DNA of 64,000 bases, taken from the NCBI RefSeq assembly GCF_002874535.1, contig NZ_CP025025.1, positions 2,279,526 to 2,343,525 on the forward strand. The letters run 5' to 3'. This stretch comes from Mesobacillus jeotgali (lineage in GTDB: Bacteria; Bacillota; Bacilli; Bacillales; Cytobacillaceae). Each line of letters opens with the position of its first letter. Within the stretch, counting starts at the first letter, position 1. The position numbers were made by a program, and so were the translations under genes. A model generated the notes under the pieces. That model was not told the DNA's origin. It saw only the letters and a list, made by a program, of their open reading frames with translations, and searched no databases. This document shows, one piece after another, positions 9,600 to 18,508 of the stretch.

Positions 9600-9724
9600 T
9601 TTACTTCTCCTTGCATAAGCAAAATTGATACCATTATCATTCTACTTCTGTTGATATTGATATTCAACAAGAGAATCAGAATAATTATCCCTTTGTTTTA
9701 CCAGTTAATTACGCAGATTTTTAC

Positions 9725-9749
9725 ATATCATATTGCTAGCAATTGATAT
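9725..9749. repeat. Imperfect palindrome containing ATTGCTAGCAAT
   Basis: A perfect 12-nt palindrome (9732-9743) is flanked by ATATCA/TGATAT arms with a 1-nt asymmetry. It lies between the end of the serine hydrolase gene and the start of the PAS-GGDEF gene, so it could be an operator or a weak 3' hairpin; no T-run follows. Confidence 0.35.
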
Positions 9750-9769
9750 CTAACCGTTATCGAAAGCTA

Positions 9770-10573
9770 TCACATATGGTTGGATTTTGTCGAAACGCTT
9801 GTTATAAAGCGATTTATGTGCTTCCCAATCTGTCGGATGATCGTTTTTCCTGAGTCAGGTTCTGAAAGTCCATCAATCAACACAACAATAAACGCCTGCT
9901 TTTTTCCGTATGTTATAATACCACAATCGTGCTCGACTCCGGGAAGTTCTCCTGTCTTATTTCCAATTTTTAATAGAGCATCATCCAAATAAAATGGCAG
10001 CTTTTCTTTGAATTGTTGTTGCAGGAGGAATGAAAAGAATGTGTTTTTCGATTGTTTATTTAAAGCACCTCCAGCAACTGCTTCTTTCAGGCATAATGCG
10101 ATATCTGCTGCGGATGTAAAATTATCGTGTCCGGATTGAATGGCATCGAAATCCAACATTTTACGCTGCAATATCGAGTTTTTCATTCCGACCCTGGATA
10201 GAGTCGAATTGATTGAATTTATCCCTATCAAATCAATCAATAGATTGGTAGCCGAATTATCTGACACAATGATCATAAGAGACAACAAATCCTCGACTGG
10301 CAGCTGTTTGACATTCATAGCCTGGAGAACTCCCGTGTCTCCAATTTTGTCGCTTTCTCTAATTGTCACGAGTCTGTCTTTTTGCAGTTTACCTTCTTCA
10401 ATCTGTCTTAAAGCCTCGATTAATATCGGCAGTTTTATCAAACTGGCAGACTGGTAAACCTGTTGGCTGTTTACTTCTATTATTTCTCCTTCAATCTCCA
10501 AAAACAAACTCGCCCGGCCCTTGCACCCAGCGAGTTCTTTCAACAGTCTTTCTCTTAATTCTTCTATAGTCAT
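9770..10573 (-). CDS. Serine hydrolase of the class A beta-lactamase/PBP-like fold
   Basis: This 267-residue protein carries the three penicillin-recognising motifs: SxxK as SLIK (~residues 43-46, in SASLIKLPIL), SDN (~103-105) and KTG (~213-215). The omega-loop glutamate motif of true class A beta-lactamases (ExxLN) is absent, so a peptidase or esterase acting on peptidoglycan-like peptides is more likely than antibiotic resistance. No signal peptide is seen, which suggests a cytosolic location. It lies only 12 nt after ykfD, at the end of the dpp-ykf operon, so a role in breaking down imported cell-wall peptides is plausible (inference). It is not part of the B. subtilis operon. Confidence 0.78.
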   Translation of the reverse strand: MTIEELRERLLKELAGCKGRASLFLEIEGEIIEVNSQQVYQSASLIKLPILIEALRQIEEGKLQKDRLVTIRESDKIGDTGVLQAMNVKQLPVEDLLSLMIIVSDNSATNLLIDLIGINSINSTLSRVGMKNSILQRKMLDFDAIQSGHDNFTSAADIALCLKEAVAGGALNKQSKNTFFSFLLQQQFKEKLPFYLDDALLKIGNKTGELPGVEHDCGIITYGKKQAFIVVLIDGLSEPDSGKTIIRQIGKHINRFITSVSTKSNHM

Positions 10574-10585
10574 GTTTTTTATTCC

Positions 10586-11596
10586 TTATCTGATATTGAC
10601 AAGCATTTCTTTTTTATCTTTTCCTTCTAAATGTTCATCATATAAATGACATGCAACATAATGGTCTTTGTCGATCTCCTGCCAGACAGGTTTCCTCTGG
10701 GCACAGATGTCCATAGCGTGCTGGCATCTGGTTCTGAAAACACAGCCGCTCGGCGGATCCATTGGGCTTGGCAGTTCTCCCTGCAGGATGATACGCTCCC
10801 GCTTATCCTCCACATCAGGATCCGGTATTGGGATGGCAGACAGCAATGCCTGAGTATATGGATGCAGCGGTTTATTGTAAAGCTGGTTACTAGCCGTGAG
10901 CTCGACGATATGTCCAAGATACATAACTCCGATCCGGTCGCTGATTTGCTTAACCATGGAAAGATCGTGAGCAATGAATAGATATGTCAATCCCTTTTCT
11001 TCTTGAAGACGCTTCAGCAGGTTTACGACCTGTGCCTGGACTGATACATCAAGAGCTGAAATTGGTTCATCAGCTATGATAAAATCCGGATCAAGCGCAA
11101 GTGCCCTTGCAATTCCTATTCTCTGACGCTGCCCGCCACTGAACTCGTGTGGATAACGGTTCGCATGGTCACGATTCAATCCTACATCTTCCAAGAGCTG
11201 ATAAATTCGTTCCAACCGTTCTTTTTTGTTTGTGAACAGCCCATGAACTTCCATAGGTTCAGATATAATTTCCTTTACAGTAGAACGTGGATTCAGTGAA
11301 GCATACGGATCCTGAAAAATCATCTGTATCTGCTTATGGAACTGGAATTTTTCTTTCTCTGAAAGTGAGTGCACGTCTTTGCCGTTAAAAACAACTTCTC
11401 CATCTGTCCGGTCATAAAGTCCAATCATGGTTCTTCCGGCTGTGGATTTTCCGCATCCAGATTCCCCAACAAGGCCAAAGGTCTCGCCTTTATAAATATC
11501 GAATGAAATGCCATCTACTGCTTTAAGGATTTCATTTTTACCCATAGTGAAATGCTTCTTTAAATCTTTTACACTTAATAAAACTTCATTTTCCAT
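10586..11596 (-). CDS. ykfD: Oligopeptide ABC transporter ATP-binding protein YkfD
   Basis: This 336-residue ABC ATPase has Walker A GESGCGKST (~residues 43-51), the signature FSGGQRQRIGIARAL (~153-167), Walker B DFIIADEP and the switch His in LFIAHDLS. The C-terminal oligopeptide-transporter extension with paired cysteines (GCVFRTRCQHAMDIC) is present. Together with DppD it supplies the second nucleotide-binding subunit for the DppBC permease. The order ykfA-B-C-D following dppA-E is the same as in B. subtilis. The gene begins 2 nt after the ykfC stop. Confidence 0.9.
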   Translation of the reverse strand: MENEVLLSVKDLKKHFTMGKNEILKAVDGISFDIYKGETFGLVGESGCGKSTAGRTMIGLYDRTDGEVVFNGKDVHSLSEKEKFQFHKQIQMIFQDPYASLNPRSTVKEIISEPMEVHGLFTNKKERLERIYQLLEDVGLNRDHANRYPHEFSGGQRQRIGIARALALDPDFIIADEPISALDVSVQAQVVNLLKRLQEEKGLTYLFIAHDLSMVKQISDRIGVMYLGHIVELTASNQLYNKPLHPYTQALLSAIPIPDPDVEDKRERIILQGELPSPMDPPSGCVFRTRCQHAMDICAQRKPVWQEIDKDHYVACHLYDEHLEGKDKKEMLVNIR

Positions 11597-11598
11597 AT

Positions 11599-12528
11599 TT
11601 ATTCCTCCGTATCAATCCAGTAGCGTCTCGCTGCACAGAGTTCTTTTTCGTAGATTGTTCCTTCTAAAGAGAAAATCTCGATATTCTTGCCAGTATTCGG
11701 TGAATGGAGAAGCTTGCCGTCACCATAATAGATACCAACATGATGGATGCTGCCTTTTCCTTCCTCATATGCGAAGAAGAGCAAGTCGCCTGGCAGGATG
11801 TCGGACACTGGTACTTCTTTACCCGCAGCAGCCTGTTCATGGGCGTCCCTCGGAATGATATAGCCGTTCGCAAGGCACATATTATAACTGAAGCCCGAGC
11901 AGTCATAGCCATAGCTGCTCATTCCGCCCCAAAGATATGGCAATCCGAGGAATTGTTCGCCAGCAGCGACGATTGCGGCCCCATTCTTCTTAGGAATTTC
12001 CTTATCTGATGGAATAACTGTTACATCCTCAGCTCTTAAGATACCAATACCAGTTGGTGTTTTAACGCGGATTCGATCGATTATATCCTCCACGATGGGC
12101 AATGTGGTCTGATAGCTCAATTCCATAAGCTTTTCGTTCTTTTCGGAATATAGAAGGGCTTTCTTAGCGGTAATGACTGCTGCAGTTCCCTGCTTGATAT
12201 ACCAATCTGATTGTTGAATCAGCTGATCTTTTGGAATCCACCCTGGATATCCACGACGATCTTTTCCAGATGGCTGGTCTGGGACAATAACATGTGCCCA
12301 TTCATTCACTTCATCAATGATCAAGACTTCCTGACCAAATAGAACCTGTGATTGAACCAGATTATCATCGCACAATTGGAGTCGTGGCTGATAAGTAAGC
12401 TTTTCAAGCCATTTATCTATATTCAGGTTACCGGAAATGCCGTCCCTGTCGATTTCCCTCGGTGAATCATGTGAAGTCCACAAAGTTGCCACTGGGACAT
12501 TGACGAGCCAAATATTATTACTTTCCAA
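11599..12528 (-). CDS. ykfC: Gamma-D-glutamyl-L-diamino acid endopeptidase YkfC (NlpC/P60)
   Basis: This 309-residue protein has N-terminal SH3-like segments (to ~residue 180) and a C-terminal NlpC/P60 domain. The catalytic Cys is in YGYDCSGFSYN (~residue 211), the His in SIHHVGIYYGDG (~263) and the third polar residue in LLHSPNTG. YkfC cuts the gamma-D-Glu to meso-diaminopimelate bond of free peptidoglycan peptides in the cytosol, producing L-Ala-D/L-Glu. No signal peptide is present, consistent with action on imported peptides. It overlaps ykfB by 11 nt, indicating translational coupling. Confidence 0.9.
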   Translation of the reverse strand: MESNNIWLVNVPVATLWTSHDSPREIDRDGISGNLNIDKWLEKLTYQPRLQLCDDNLVQSQVLFGQEVLIIDEVNEWAHVIVPDQPSGKDRRGYPGWIPKDQLIQQSDWYIKQGTAAVITAKKALLYSEKNEKLMELSYQTTLPIVEDIIDRIRVKTPTGIGILRAEDVTVIPSDKEIPKKNGAAIVAAGEQFLGLPYLWGGMSSYGYDCSGFSYNMCLANGYIIPRDAHEQAAAGKEVPVSDILPGDLLFFAYEEGKGSIHHVGIYYGDGKLLHSPNTGKNIEIFSLEGTIYEKELCAARRYWIDTEE

Positions 12529-13621
12529 TGGAAATTCCTCCTTCTGAAAGGACCTTTTCTATTCCAAGACCCGGTTGGTCCGGAAGTGTGATTTTCCTAC
12601 CATTATACTTTATTCCGCCTGAAATCGCTTCATTTGCCAGCATTAGTGGCGCGTCGAAATCAAAGCGCGTGATGTTTTTCTTGCTTGCTGCAAAGTGGGC
12701 AGCAGCGGTAATCCCCAGCCGCGTTTCAATCATACTGCCAACCATGCATTCTATCCCAGCGGTTTCAGCCATTTGGTTAATCATTTGAGCTTGATAAATT
12801 CCGCCAGACTTCATTAATTTAATATTAATAAGGTCTGCACTTCTTCTTCTGATCACCTCAAATGCCTGTTTCGGTGAAAATACACTTTCATCAGCCATTA
12901 TTAAAGTATCGACTGAATCAGTTACCTGCTTTAAACCATCCAGATCTTCTGCTTTAACTGGCTGTTCAACCAGCTCGATATCAAGTCCAAGGTCCTCCAT
13001 TTTTCGGATTGCCCTGACTGCATCCTTCGGTTTCCAACCCTGATTCGCATCGAGCCGAATTTTAATATCATTGCCAATCCTATTGCGGACTTCCCGGATC
13101 CTGGCAATATCGGTTTCGATCTCACCGATTCCCACCTTAACCTTAAGTACATTGAACCCATTGCTGACATAACCAACAGCATCCTCACCCATTTCTTCAG
13201 GGCTGTTCACACTTACAGTAAAATCTGTTTCAATCTCGTTTCTATAGCCTCCAAGGAATTGATAGAGCGGAAGGCTGCAATTTTGCGAGATACAGTCGTA
13301 CAATGCCATATCAACGGCTGCTTTTGCGCTGGTATTGTTAACAAGGATGGTTTTTAATCCCTGGAAAATAGCTTCAAAGTTCAATAGATTCTCTTTTAAT
13401 AAAAACGGCTTGATGACGTCATTGATTGCACCTTCGATACTTACGAGACTGTCCCCTGTTATGACCAATGTAGGCGGTGCCTCTCCCCAGCCGGTAATCC
13501 CATTATCACAGGTTATCTTAACAAAAATGGCTTCAGCTACAGTAACCGTACGGAGTGCAGTTTTAAATGGCTTTTTCAAAGGGACAGCATTACGGAATGT
13601 CTCGATTTTTTCAATAATCAT
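12518..13621 (-). CDS. ykfB: L-Ala-D/L-Glu epimerase YkfB (enolase superfamily)
   Basis: This 367-residue protein has the muconate-lactonising subgroup layout: the base pair KxK in VLKVKVG (~residue 160), metal ligands in RLDANQGW (Asp ~192), ELVEQP (Glu ~218) and MADESVF (Asp ~243), and the second catalytic Lys in NIKLMKSGG (~267). YkfB epimerises L-Ala-D-Glu to L-Ala-L-Glu during murein peptide recycling. Substrate is assigned by operon context: its neighbours are the endopeptidase that makes the dipeptide and an LD-carboxypeptidase. Confidence 0.92.
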   Translation of the reverse strand: MIIEKIETFRNAVPLKKPFKTALRTVTVAEAIFVKITCDNGITGWGEAPPTLVITGDSLVSIEGAINDVIKPFLLKENLLNFEAIFQGLKTILVNNTSAKAAVDMALYDCISQNCSLPLYQFLGGYRNEIETDFTVSVNSPEEMGEDAVGYVSNGFNVLKVKVGIGEIETDIARIREVRNRIGNDIKIRLDANQGWKPKDAVRAIRKMEDLGLDIELVEQPVKAEDLDGLKQVTDSVDTLIMADESVFSPKQAFEVIRRRSADLINIKLMKSGGIYQAQMINQMAETAGIECMVGSMIETRLGITAAAHFAASKKNITRFDFDAPLMLANEAISGGIKYNGRKITLPDQPGLGIEKVLSEGGISIGK

Positions 13622-13641
13622 AACTCTTATCTCCTTTGGTA

Positions 13642-14562
13642 CTATTTGATCCCGCTCTCAACAAGTAACGCTTTATCTTTGGTATTCATGGATGCAGCCG
13701 CCCCTAGCGGCACACCAATGTGAGGGGAGCAATGCCCCATTTTGAATCCTTTGAGAGCCGGTTTACCGGCAAGTTTAATGTAATGGTCTATCACTTCTTC
13801 CAGAGTTAAAGACAGTTCTCTTTCAGGTACGCAGTTATTAAAGTCACCGACAATGATTCCAGCTGATTCCTGCAGCTTGCCAGCCATATACAGCTGATTT
13901 AGCATCCTATCTACAGCCCGGGGCTCTTCATTAATGTCTTCAACAAGTAGAATCTTACCTTCTGTATCAATCTCAAATGGTGTGCCCATAGAGCTGGAAA
14001 GAAGTGAGAGGTTACCGCCAACTAATGATCCTTCTGCTGATCCCGGGACCAGTTCTTCAATCTGCGAAAGCTCAGTGGAATAATTCAGCTCTGCTGGTGT
14101 AAACAATTGCTGGAATGTATCCTTGGAAATTTGATTAGCTTCTTCTTTTCCAATATCCGAAGCAAGCATTGGACCATGGAAAGTTACTAGTCCTGCCTGC
14201 TGCCTGATTGCAGTATGCAAGAATGTAATGTCGCTGTAGCCCCAAAAAATTTTAGGATTATTTTTAATAACATCATAGTCTATCCCTGAAGCAATTCGCG
14301 CTGTGCCATAACCGCCGCCAGCACAGATTATTCCTTTTACTTCGTCATCACGGAACATATCATGCAAGTCCGCTAATCTATCTTCATCATTCCCGGCAAG
14401 ATAGCCATATTCAGTATAAAGTGATTTTCCTAATTTATAATTGAGCCCTAAATCCTCGACGAATTTCAATCCGCGTTTCAGATTTTCTTTATTAGGCGGA
14501 CTCGCTGGCGCGATGACCGCCACCGTATCGCCTTTTTTCAGTCGTTCTGGCTTAATTGGCAT
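13642..14562 (-). CDS. ykfA: Muropeptide LD-carboxypeptidase YkfA (peptidase S66)
   Basis: The S66 family is recognised by the nucleophile Ser in FWGYSDITFLH, the Glu region LLVEDINEEP and the His region KMGHCSPHIGVPLG near the C-terminus. These enzymes remove the terminal D-amino acid from tetrapeptides in the cytosol. I placed the start at the ATG at 14562 (protein MPIKPERLKKGD) because GGGAG lies just upstream and the family begins here; the open frame extends 46 codons further without a ribosome site. About 300 nt separate it from dppE, with a terminator and a possible own promoter in between. Confidence 0.88.
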   Translation of the reverse strand: MPIKPERLKKGDTVAVIAPASPPNKENLKRGLKFVEDLGLNYKLGKSLYTEYGYLAGNDEDRLADLHDMFRDDEVKGIICAGGGYGTARIASGIDYDVIKNNPKIFWGYSDITFLHTAIRQQAGLVTFHGPMLASDIGKEEANQISKDTFQQLFTPAELNYSTELSQIEELVPGSAEGSLVGGNLSLLSSSMGTPFEIDTEGKILLVEDINEEPRAVDRMLNQLYMAGKLQESAGIIVGDFNNCVPERELSLTLEEVIDHYIKLAGKPALKGFKMGHCSPHIGVPLGAAASMNTKDKALLVESGIK

Positions 14563-14581
14563 GTCAATCAACTCCCTTTTT

Positions 14582-14610
14582 ATTAGCGTTCCCTTTAGTT
14601 TACATAACAA
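14582..14610 (-). promoter_or_regulatory. Possible promoter of ykfABCD
   Basis: On the minus strand TTGTTA (14610-14605) and GCTAAT (14587-14582) are 17 nt apart, about 20 nt upstream of the ykfA start. Because a terminator follows dppE, a separate ykf promoter is plausible. Elsewhere in this ~300-nt gap, an AACTGA-N2-TCAGTT inverted repeat at 14713-14726 has no clear role. Confidence 0.4.
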
Positions 14611-14820
14611 TTTTATCGTCCGGTATTCTAGTGCTTCGGAAAAGTCAGCTTTTCTGCTTTGACCTAAATTCAGTTCACGGACTATTTTGGGTAAATGCAC
14701 TTATCCTGCTCTAACTGAAATCAGTTTCCTGAAGCTCTTTTCTGTAAATGCAATTGCTCTCCCTTGCCGCAAAAAGAAGGTTCATATGTATTAAGGATAT
14801 TATTAAATGGTATGTACTAG

Positions 14821-14854
14821 TAAAAAAGAGGTGTTCCAAGATGAACACCTCTTT
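14821..14854 (-). terminator. Intrinsic terminator between dppE and ykfA
   Basis: A perfect 12-bp stem AAAGAGGTGTTC/GAACACCTCTTT with a 6-nt loop is followed on the minus strand by TTTTTTA, just after the dppE stop. It should reduce or block read-through from dpp into ykf. Confidence 0.88.
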
Positions 14855-14864
14855 CTTAGAATAA

Positions 14865-16490
14865 CTACTTCTTATCTGCCCACTTTAATTCAAGGTATCC
14901 TACCGGATGGCGGACAACATCAGATACAGCTTCATTTTGAAGATAAACTTGGTTGTAGAAGTGAACAGTGAAGATTGGTGCTTCTTCAAACAAAATCTTC
15001 TCTGCCTCATACATTAATTCAAAACGTTTTGCTTCGTCAGATTCATTTTTTGCTTGTTGAATCAGTTCATCATACTTCGGATTGCCCCAGCCAGTACGGT
15101 TCATGGAATGGCCAGTCTGGAAGTTTTCAAGGAAGTTGATTGGATCAGCATAGTCAGCAAGGAATGAACTGCGAGAAAGCTGATGCTTTAGTGCTTTCTG
15201 TTCTTCGGCGAATACGTTCCATTCCATGTTCGCAAGCTTGACTTCTACGCCAAGGTTTTCTTTGAACATTTGCTGCAATGCTTCTGCGATTTTCTTATGG
15301 ACATCACTAGTGCTGTACGTCAGGGTCACTTCTGGAAGTTCAGTATAACCTTCTTCTTCCATACCCTTTTCCAACAACGCTTTAGCTTCTTCTACATCAG
15401 TTTTATTGAAATCTCCATTTACTTCACGGAAGTCCTTGCCTGATGGATCCTGGAATCCTGGAGATACGAATCCATATGCAGCTTTTTCTTTATTCTTTGT
15501 AACAAAGTCAACGATTTTTTGCTGGTCAACAGCAAGAGCGAAGGCTTTACGAATATTTACGTTTTGGAACGGTTCTTTTGTGACATTGAAGCGGTAGAAA
15601 TAATCTCCTGCCTGGTCTTCAACCTGTACCTTTCCTTCTTTGAACAACTTATCACTTAATTCAGCAGGTACATCTGAAACATCCAGATCCCCAGCCTGAT
15701 ACATTTGATACTCGGTGTTTGTATCGTCGACGATTGCCCATTCAACACGGTCAAGTTTTACATTTTCAGCATCCCAGTACTGGTCATTCTTTTTCATGAC
15801 GAATTTTGTGTCATGCTCCCAGCTAGCTAGGCTAAATGGTCCGTTGCCTACGAATGAATCAGCTTCGGAGAACCATTCAGGATTTTCCTTCGCAACTTTT
15901 TCATTGATCGGGAAGAATGCCGGATTGGCGATAACACTTAAGAAGTAAGCCTGCGGGCTTGTTAAGGTAACTTCAAAAGTCTTTTCGTCAACAGCTTTTA
16001 CTTTTACATTGTCAGCAGAACCTTCTCCGCTGTTGAATTCTTCTCCGCCTTCAATGAAATAGCCGAGGAAAGCAGCAGCAGATCCAGTTGCTGGATCCAA
16101 TAGTCTCTTCCACGCAAATACGAAATCATTTGCTGTTACAGCGTCGCCATTGGACCATTTTGCATCTTCACGAATGTGGAATGTGTATGTCTTACCATCT
16201 TCAGATACATCCCACTTTTCTGCAGTTGCCTCTTCTGGCTGGTGATCTTTACCTAGTCGTGTAAGACCTTCCATCAGATTGTTCAAAGCATTCCAAGATG
16301 CGGAATCGAAACCGATTGGCGGGTCAAAGGATGTTGGTTCCTGGCCATTGTTTAGGTAAAGGACCTTTTCCTCTCCTTTTTCCCCACTGTCGTTTCCTTC
16401 TTTTTCTTTACCTGCATTATCGTTGGCGGTACAAGCAGCCATCGTGAACACAAGCATCGCTGCCATGAGCATGGTTAATAACTTTTTCAC
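14865..16490 (-). CDS. dppE: Dipeptide-binding lipoprotein DppE
   Basis: This 541-residue solute-binding protein (SBP family 5) has a lipoprotein signal ending in the lipobox TMAAC (Cys ~residue 20), so it is anchored on the outer face of the membrane. Family features include the SFDPPIGFDSASW region and the typical segment WSNGDAVTANDFVFAWKRLL. It captures di- or oligopeptides, including murein peptides, for the DppBCDF-type importer. It is the fifth gene of the dpp operon and ends at a terminator. In B. subtilis dppE has the same position. Confidence 0.92.
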   Translation of the reverse strand: MKKLLTMLMAAMLVFTMAACTANDNAGKEKEGNDSGEKGEEKVLYLNNGQEPTSFDPPIGFDSASWNALNNLMEGLTRLGKDHQPEEATAEKWDVSEDGKTYTFHIREDAKWSNGDAVTANDFVFAWKRLLDPATGSAAAFLGYFIEGGEEFNSGEGSADNVKVKAVDEKTFEVTLTSPQAYFLSVIANPAFFPINEKVAKENPEWFSEADSFVGNGPFSLASWEHDTKFVMKKNDQYWDAENVKLDRVEWAIVDDTNTEYQMYQAGDLDVSDVPAELSDKLFKEGKVQVEDQAGDYFYRFNVTKEPFQNVNIRKAFALAVDQQKIVDFVTKNKEKAAYGFVSPGFQDPSGKDFREVNGDFNKTDVEEAKALLEKGMEEEGYTELPEVTLTYSTSDVHKKIAEALQQMFKENLGVEVKLANMEWNVFAEEQKALKHQLSRSSFLADYADPINFLENFQTGHSMNRTGWGNPKYDELIQQAKNESDEAKRFELMYEAEKILFEEAPIFTVHFYNQVYLQNEAVSDVVRHPVGYLELKWADKK

Positions 16491-16550
16491 TCTGTTTCCC
16501 CCTTATGTTGACTTAAAATTATATCAAAAAGGCAATAGCCTGATTGAACA

Positions 16551-17546
16551 CTATGTGCTTGCGATTAATTTTTTTGCGCGCTCATCCTGCAGCCAGCAGT
16601 CCACACCGTGGCTGTCGGAAAGCTTTGTTGATGAAGGGTAGACTTTATCACAAACCTCCATTGCATATGGGCATCGGGCTGTGAAAGGACATCCAACTGG
16701 CGGAGAGAATAAATCCGGCGGAGTCCCGCCGATCGGTATCAGTTCGGCACCATCTACATCCAAACGCGGAACAGAATTCAATAATCCTTTCGTATATGGA
16801 TGCTGTGGATTATAAAAAACTTCTCTCCTTGTCCCTGTTTCGACGATTTTACCAGCATACATGACCGCGATTCGATCAGCGACTTGTGCAACGACTCCTA
16901 AATCATGGGTAATCAGGATAATCGAGACGCCTGTTTTTTTCTGGATATCACGGAATAATTCTAAAATCTGAGCCTGAATTGTAACGTCAAGCGCTGTTGT
17001 CGGCTCGTCCGCAATCAAAACCTCCGGCTGGCAGACTAGCGCCATGGCGATAACAATCCTTTGCCTCATACCGCCGCTGAATTGATGCGGGTATTGTTTC
17101 AGGCGGACTTGTGGGCTCGGTATTCCCACCAGGTCAAGCATTTGTACCGCCACTTTCTTTGCCTGCTCCTTTGACAGTTTCATGTGCTGGAGAATTCCTT
17201 CAGTCAGCTGATCCCCGATTGTCAAAGTCGGATTCAACGCAGTCATCGGATCCTGGAAAATCATCGAAATATCTGATCCGCGAATTTTCCGCATCTCAGC
17301 ATCCTTCAATTTTGTCAGATCTTTTCCCTTAAAAAGGATGGAACCACCATCAAACTTGCCAGGCGGTTCAGGAATCAATCTCATGATACTTTGGGAAGTC
17401 ACACTTTTCCCGCAACCGGACTCTCCTACAATCGCTAAAGTTTCTCCTTTATGTAAGTCAAAAGTGACACCACGGACTGCTTTTACCTCACCGCCGTATG
17501 TTTTGAATGAAACATGAAGGTCTTTTACTTCCAGTACTTTTTCCAT
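16551..17546 (-). CDS. dppD: Dipeptide ABC transporter ATP-binding protein DppD
   Basis: This 331-residue ABC ATPase has Walker A GESGCGKSV (~residues 38-46), the signature FSGGMRQRIVIAMAL (~148-162), Walker B LIADEP and the switch His in LITHDLG. The C-terminal cysteine-containing oligopeptide extension (GCPFTARCPYAMEVC) is present. It powers the DppBC permease together with YkfD. It starts 5 nt after the dppC stop. Confidence 0.92.
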   Translation of the reverse strand: MEKVLEVKDLHVSFKTYGGEVKAVRGVTFDLHKGETLAIVGESGCGKSVTSQSIMRLIPEPPGKFDGGSILFKGKDLTKLKDAEMRKIRGSDISMIFQDPMTALNPTLTIGDQLTEGILQHMKLSKEQAKKVAVQMLDLVGIPSPQVRLKQYPHQFSGGMRQRIVIAMALVCQPEVLIADEPTTALDVTIQAQILELFRDIQKKTGVSIILITHDLGVVAQVADRIAVMYAGKIVETGTRREVFYNPQHPYTKGLLNSVPRLDVDGAELIPIGGTPPDLFSPPVGCPFTARCPYAMEVCDKVYPSSTKLSDSHGVDCWLQDERAKKLIAST

Positions 17547-17551
17547 GGTGC

Positions 17552-18508
17552 TTACCTCCTTAGCTTCGGGTCAAGTGCATCCTGAAGCCCATCACCTAAT
17601 ACGTTAAACGAGAACATCGTCAATGAAATGAAGAATGCCGGGAAAAACAGCCTCCACCAGTCACCTGATAAAATAACCGGCAAAGCATCACTTGCCATCG
17701 ATCCCCAGCTCGCTAGCGGTGCCTGGATTCCCAAACCAAGGAAGCTAAGGAATGCTTCAGCAAAGATAGCAGATGGGACGGAAAGTGTTATTTGCACAAT
17801 GATTGGTCCCATCGTATTTGGCAGCAGATTTTTCCGGATGATTCTTGCAGTTTTCGTTCCGAATGTTTTAGATGCTAATACGTATTCGTAGTTCTTGATC
17901 TGAAGGACTTGGCCGCGGACAATCCGCGCCATGCCTATCCAGCCAGTAATCGTCAGTGCGAAAATAATAGTAGCAAGGCTTGGCCCCATTACTACACTGA
18001 TTAAAATAACAACTAGCAAGTATGGGAGGCCGTAAAGAACTTCGATGATCCTCATCATGAAATGATCGGTTCTTCCGCCCTTATAGCCGGCAATCCCGCC
18101 ATAGATGACCCCAATAAGAAAATCAATCAATGCTGCAGCGATACCGACAAATAATGATATACGCGCGCCGTACCACGTACGCGTGAATACATCGCGGCCA
18201 AGCTCGTCGGTTCCAAACCAATGCTCGCTTGATGGCGGCAGATTTTGGTTGACCAAATCCTGATGGTCTACTGTGTGAGGCGAAATGATAGGACCGAATA
18301 CTGCCATGAAGGTCAGTACAGATAAGAAAAATAATCCTAACATTGCAAGTTTGTTTTTAAGGAGGCGTCGCCATGCATCCTGCCAATACGACAGGCTGGG
18401 CCTGACAACAGCTTCTGCTTCCGAGTCACTTTTTTCAATAGGAACAAACCAGTCGTCAGGAATGGACGTGACCGCTGGCGGTTCCTGATGTTTACGCAGA
18501 GCCATCAT
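17552..18508 (-). CDS. dppC: Dipeptide ABC transporter permease DppC
   Basis: This 318-residue inner permease subunit has a cytosolic N-terminus of ~50 residues, a first helix LAMLGLFFLSVLTFMAVFG, and a periplasmic loop with the family motif HWFGTDELGRDVFTR. The EAA-type loop is visible in ASKTFGTKTARIIRKNLLPN (~residue 215-234). It has about six transmembrane helices. It pairs with DppB as the channel; the two genes overlap by 4 nt. Confidence 0.92.
   Translation of the reverse strand: MMALRKHQEPPAVTSIPDDWFVPIEKSDSEAEAVVRPSLSYWQDAWRRLLKNKLAMLGLFFLSVLTFMAVFGPIISPHTVDHQDLVNQNLPPSSEHWFGTDELGRDVFTRTWYGARISLFVGIAAALIDFLIGVIYGGIAGYKGGRTDHFMMRIIEVLYGLPYLLVVILISVVMGPSLATIIFALTITGWIGMARIVRGQVLQIKNYEYVLASKTFGTKTARIIRKNLLPNTMGPIIVQITLSVPSAIFAEAFLSFLGLGIQAPLASWGSMASDALPVILSGDWWRLFFPAFFISLTMFSFNVLGDGLQDALDPKLRR

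Noticed and set aside
9770-10573. Antibiotic-resistance class A beta-lactamase
   Set aside because: The omega-loop Glu motif and a signal peptide are missing, and the gene is inside a peptide-recycling operon.
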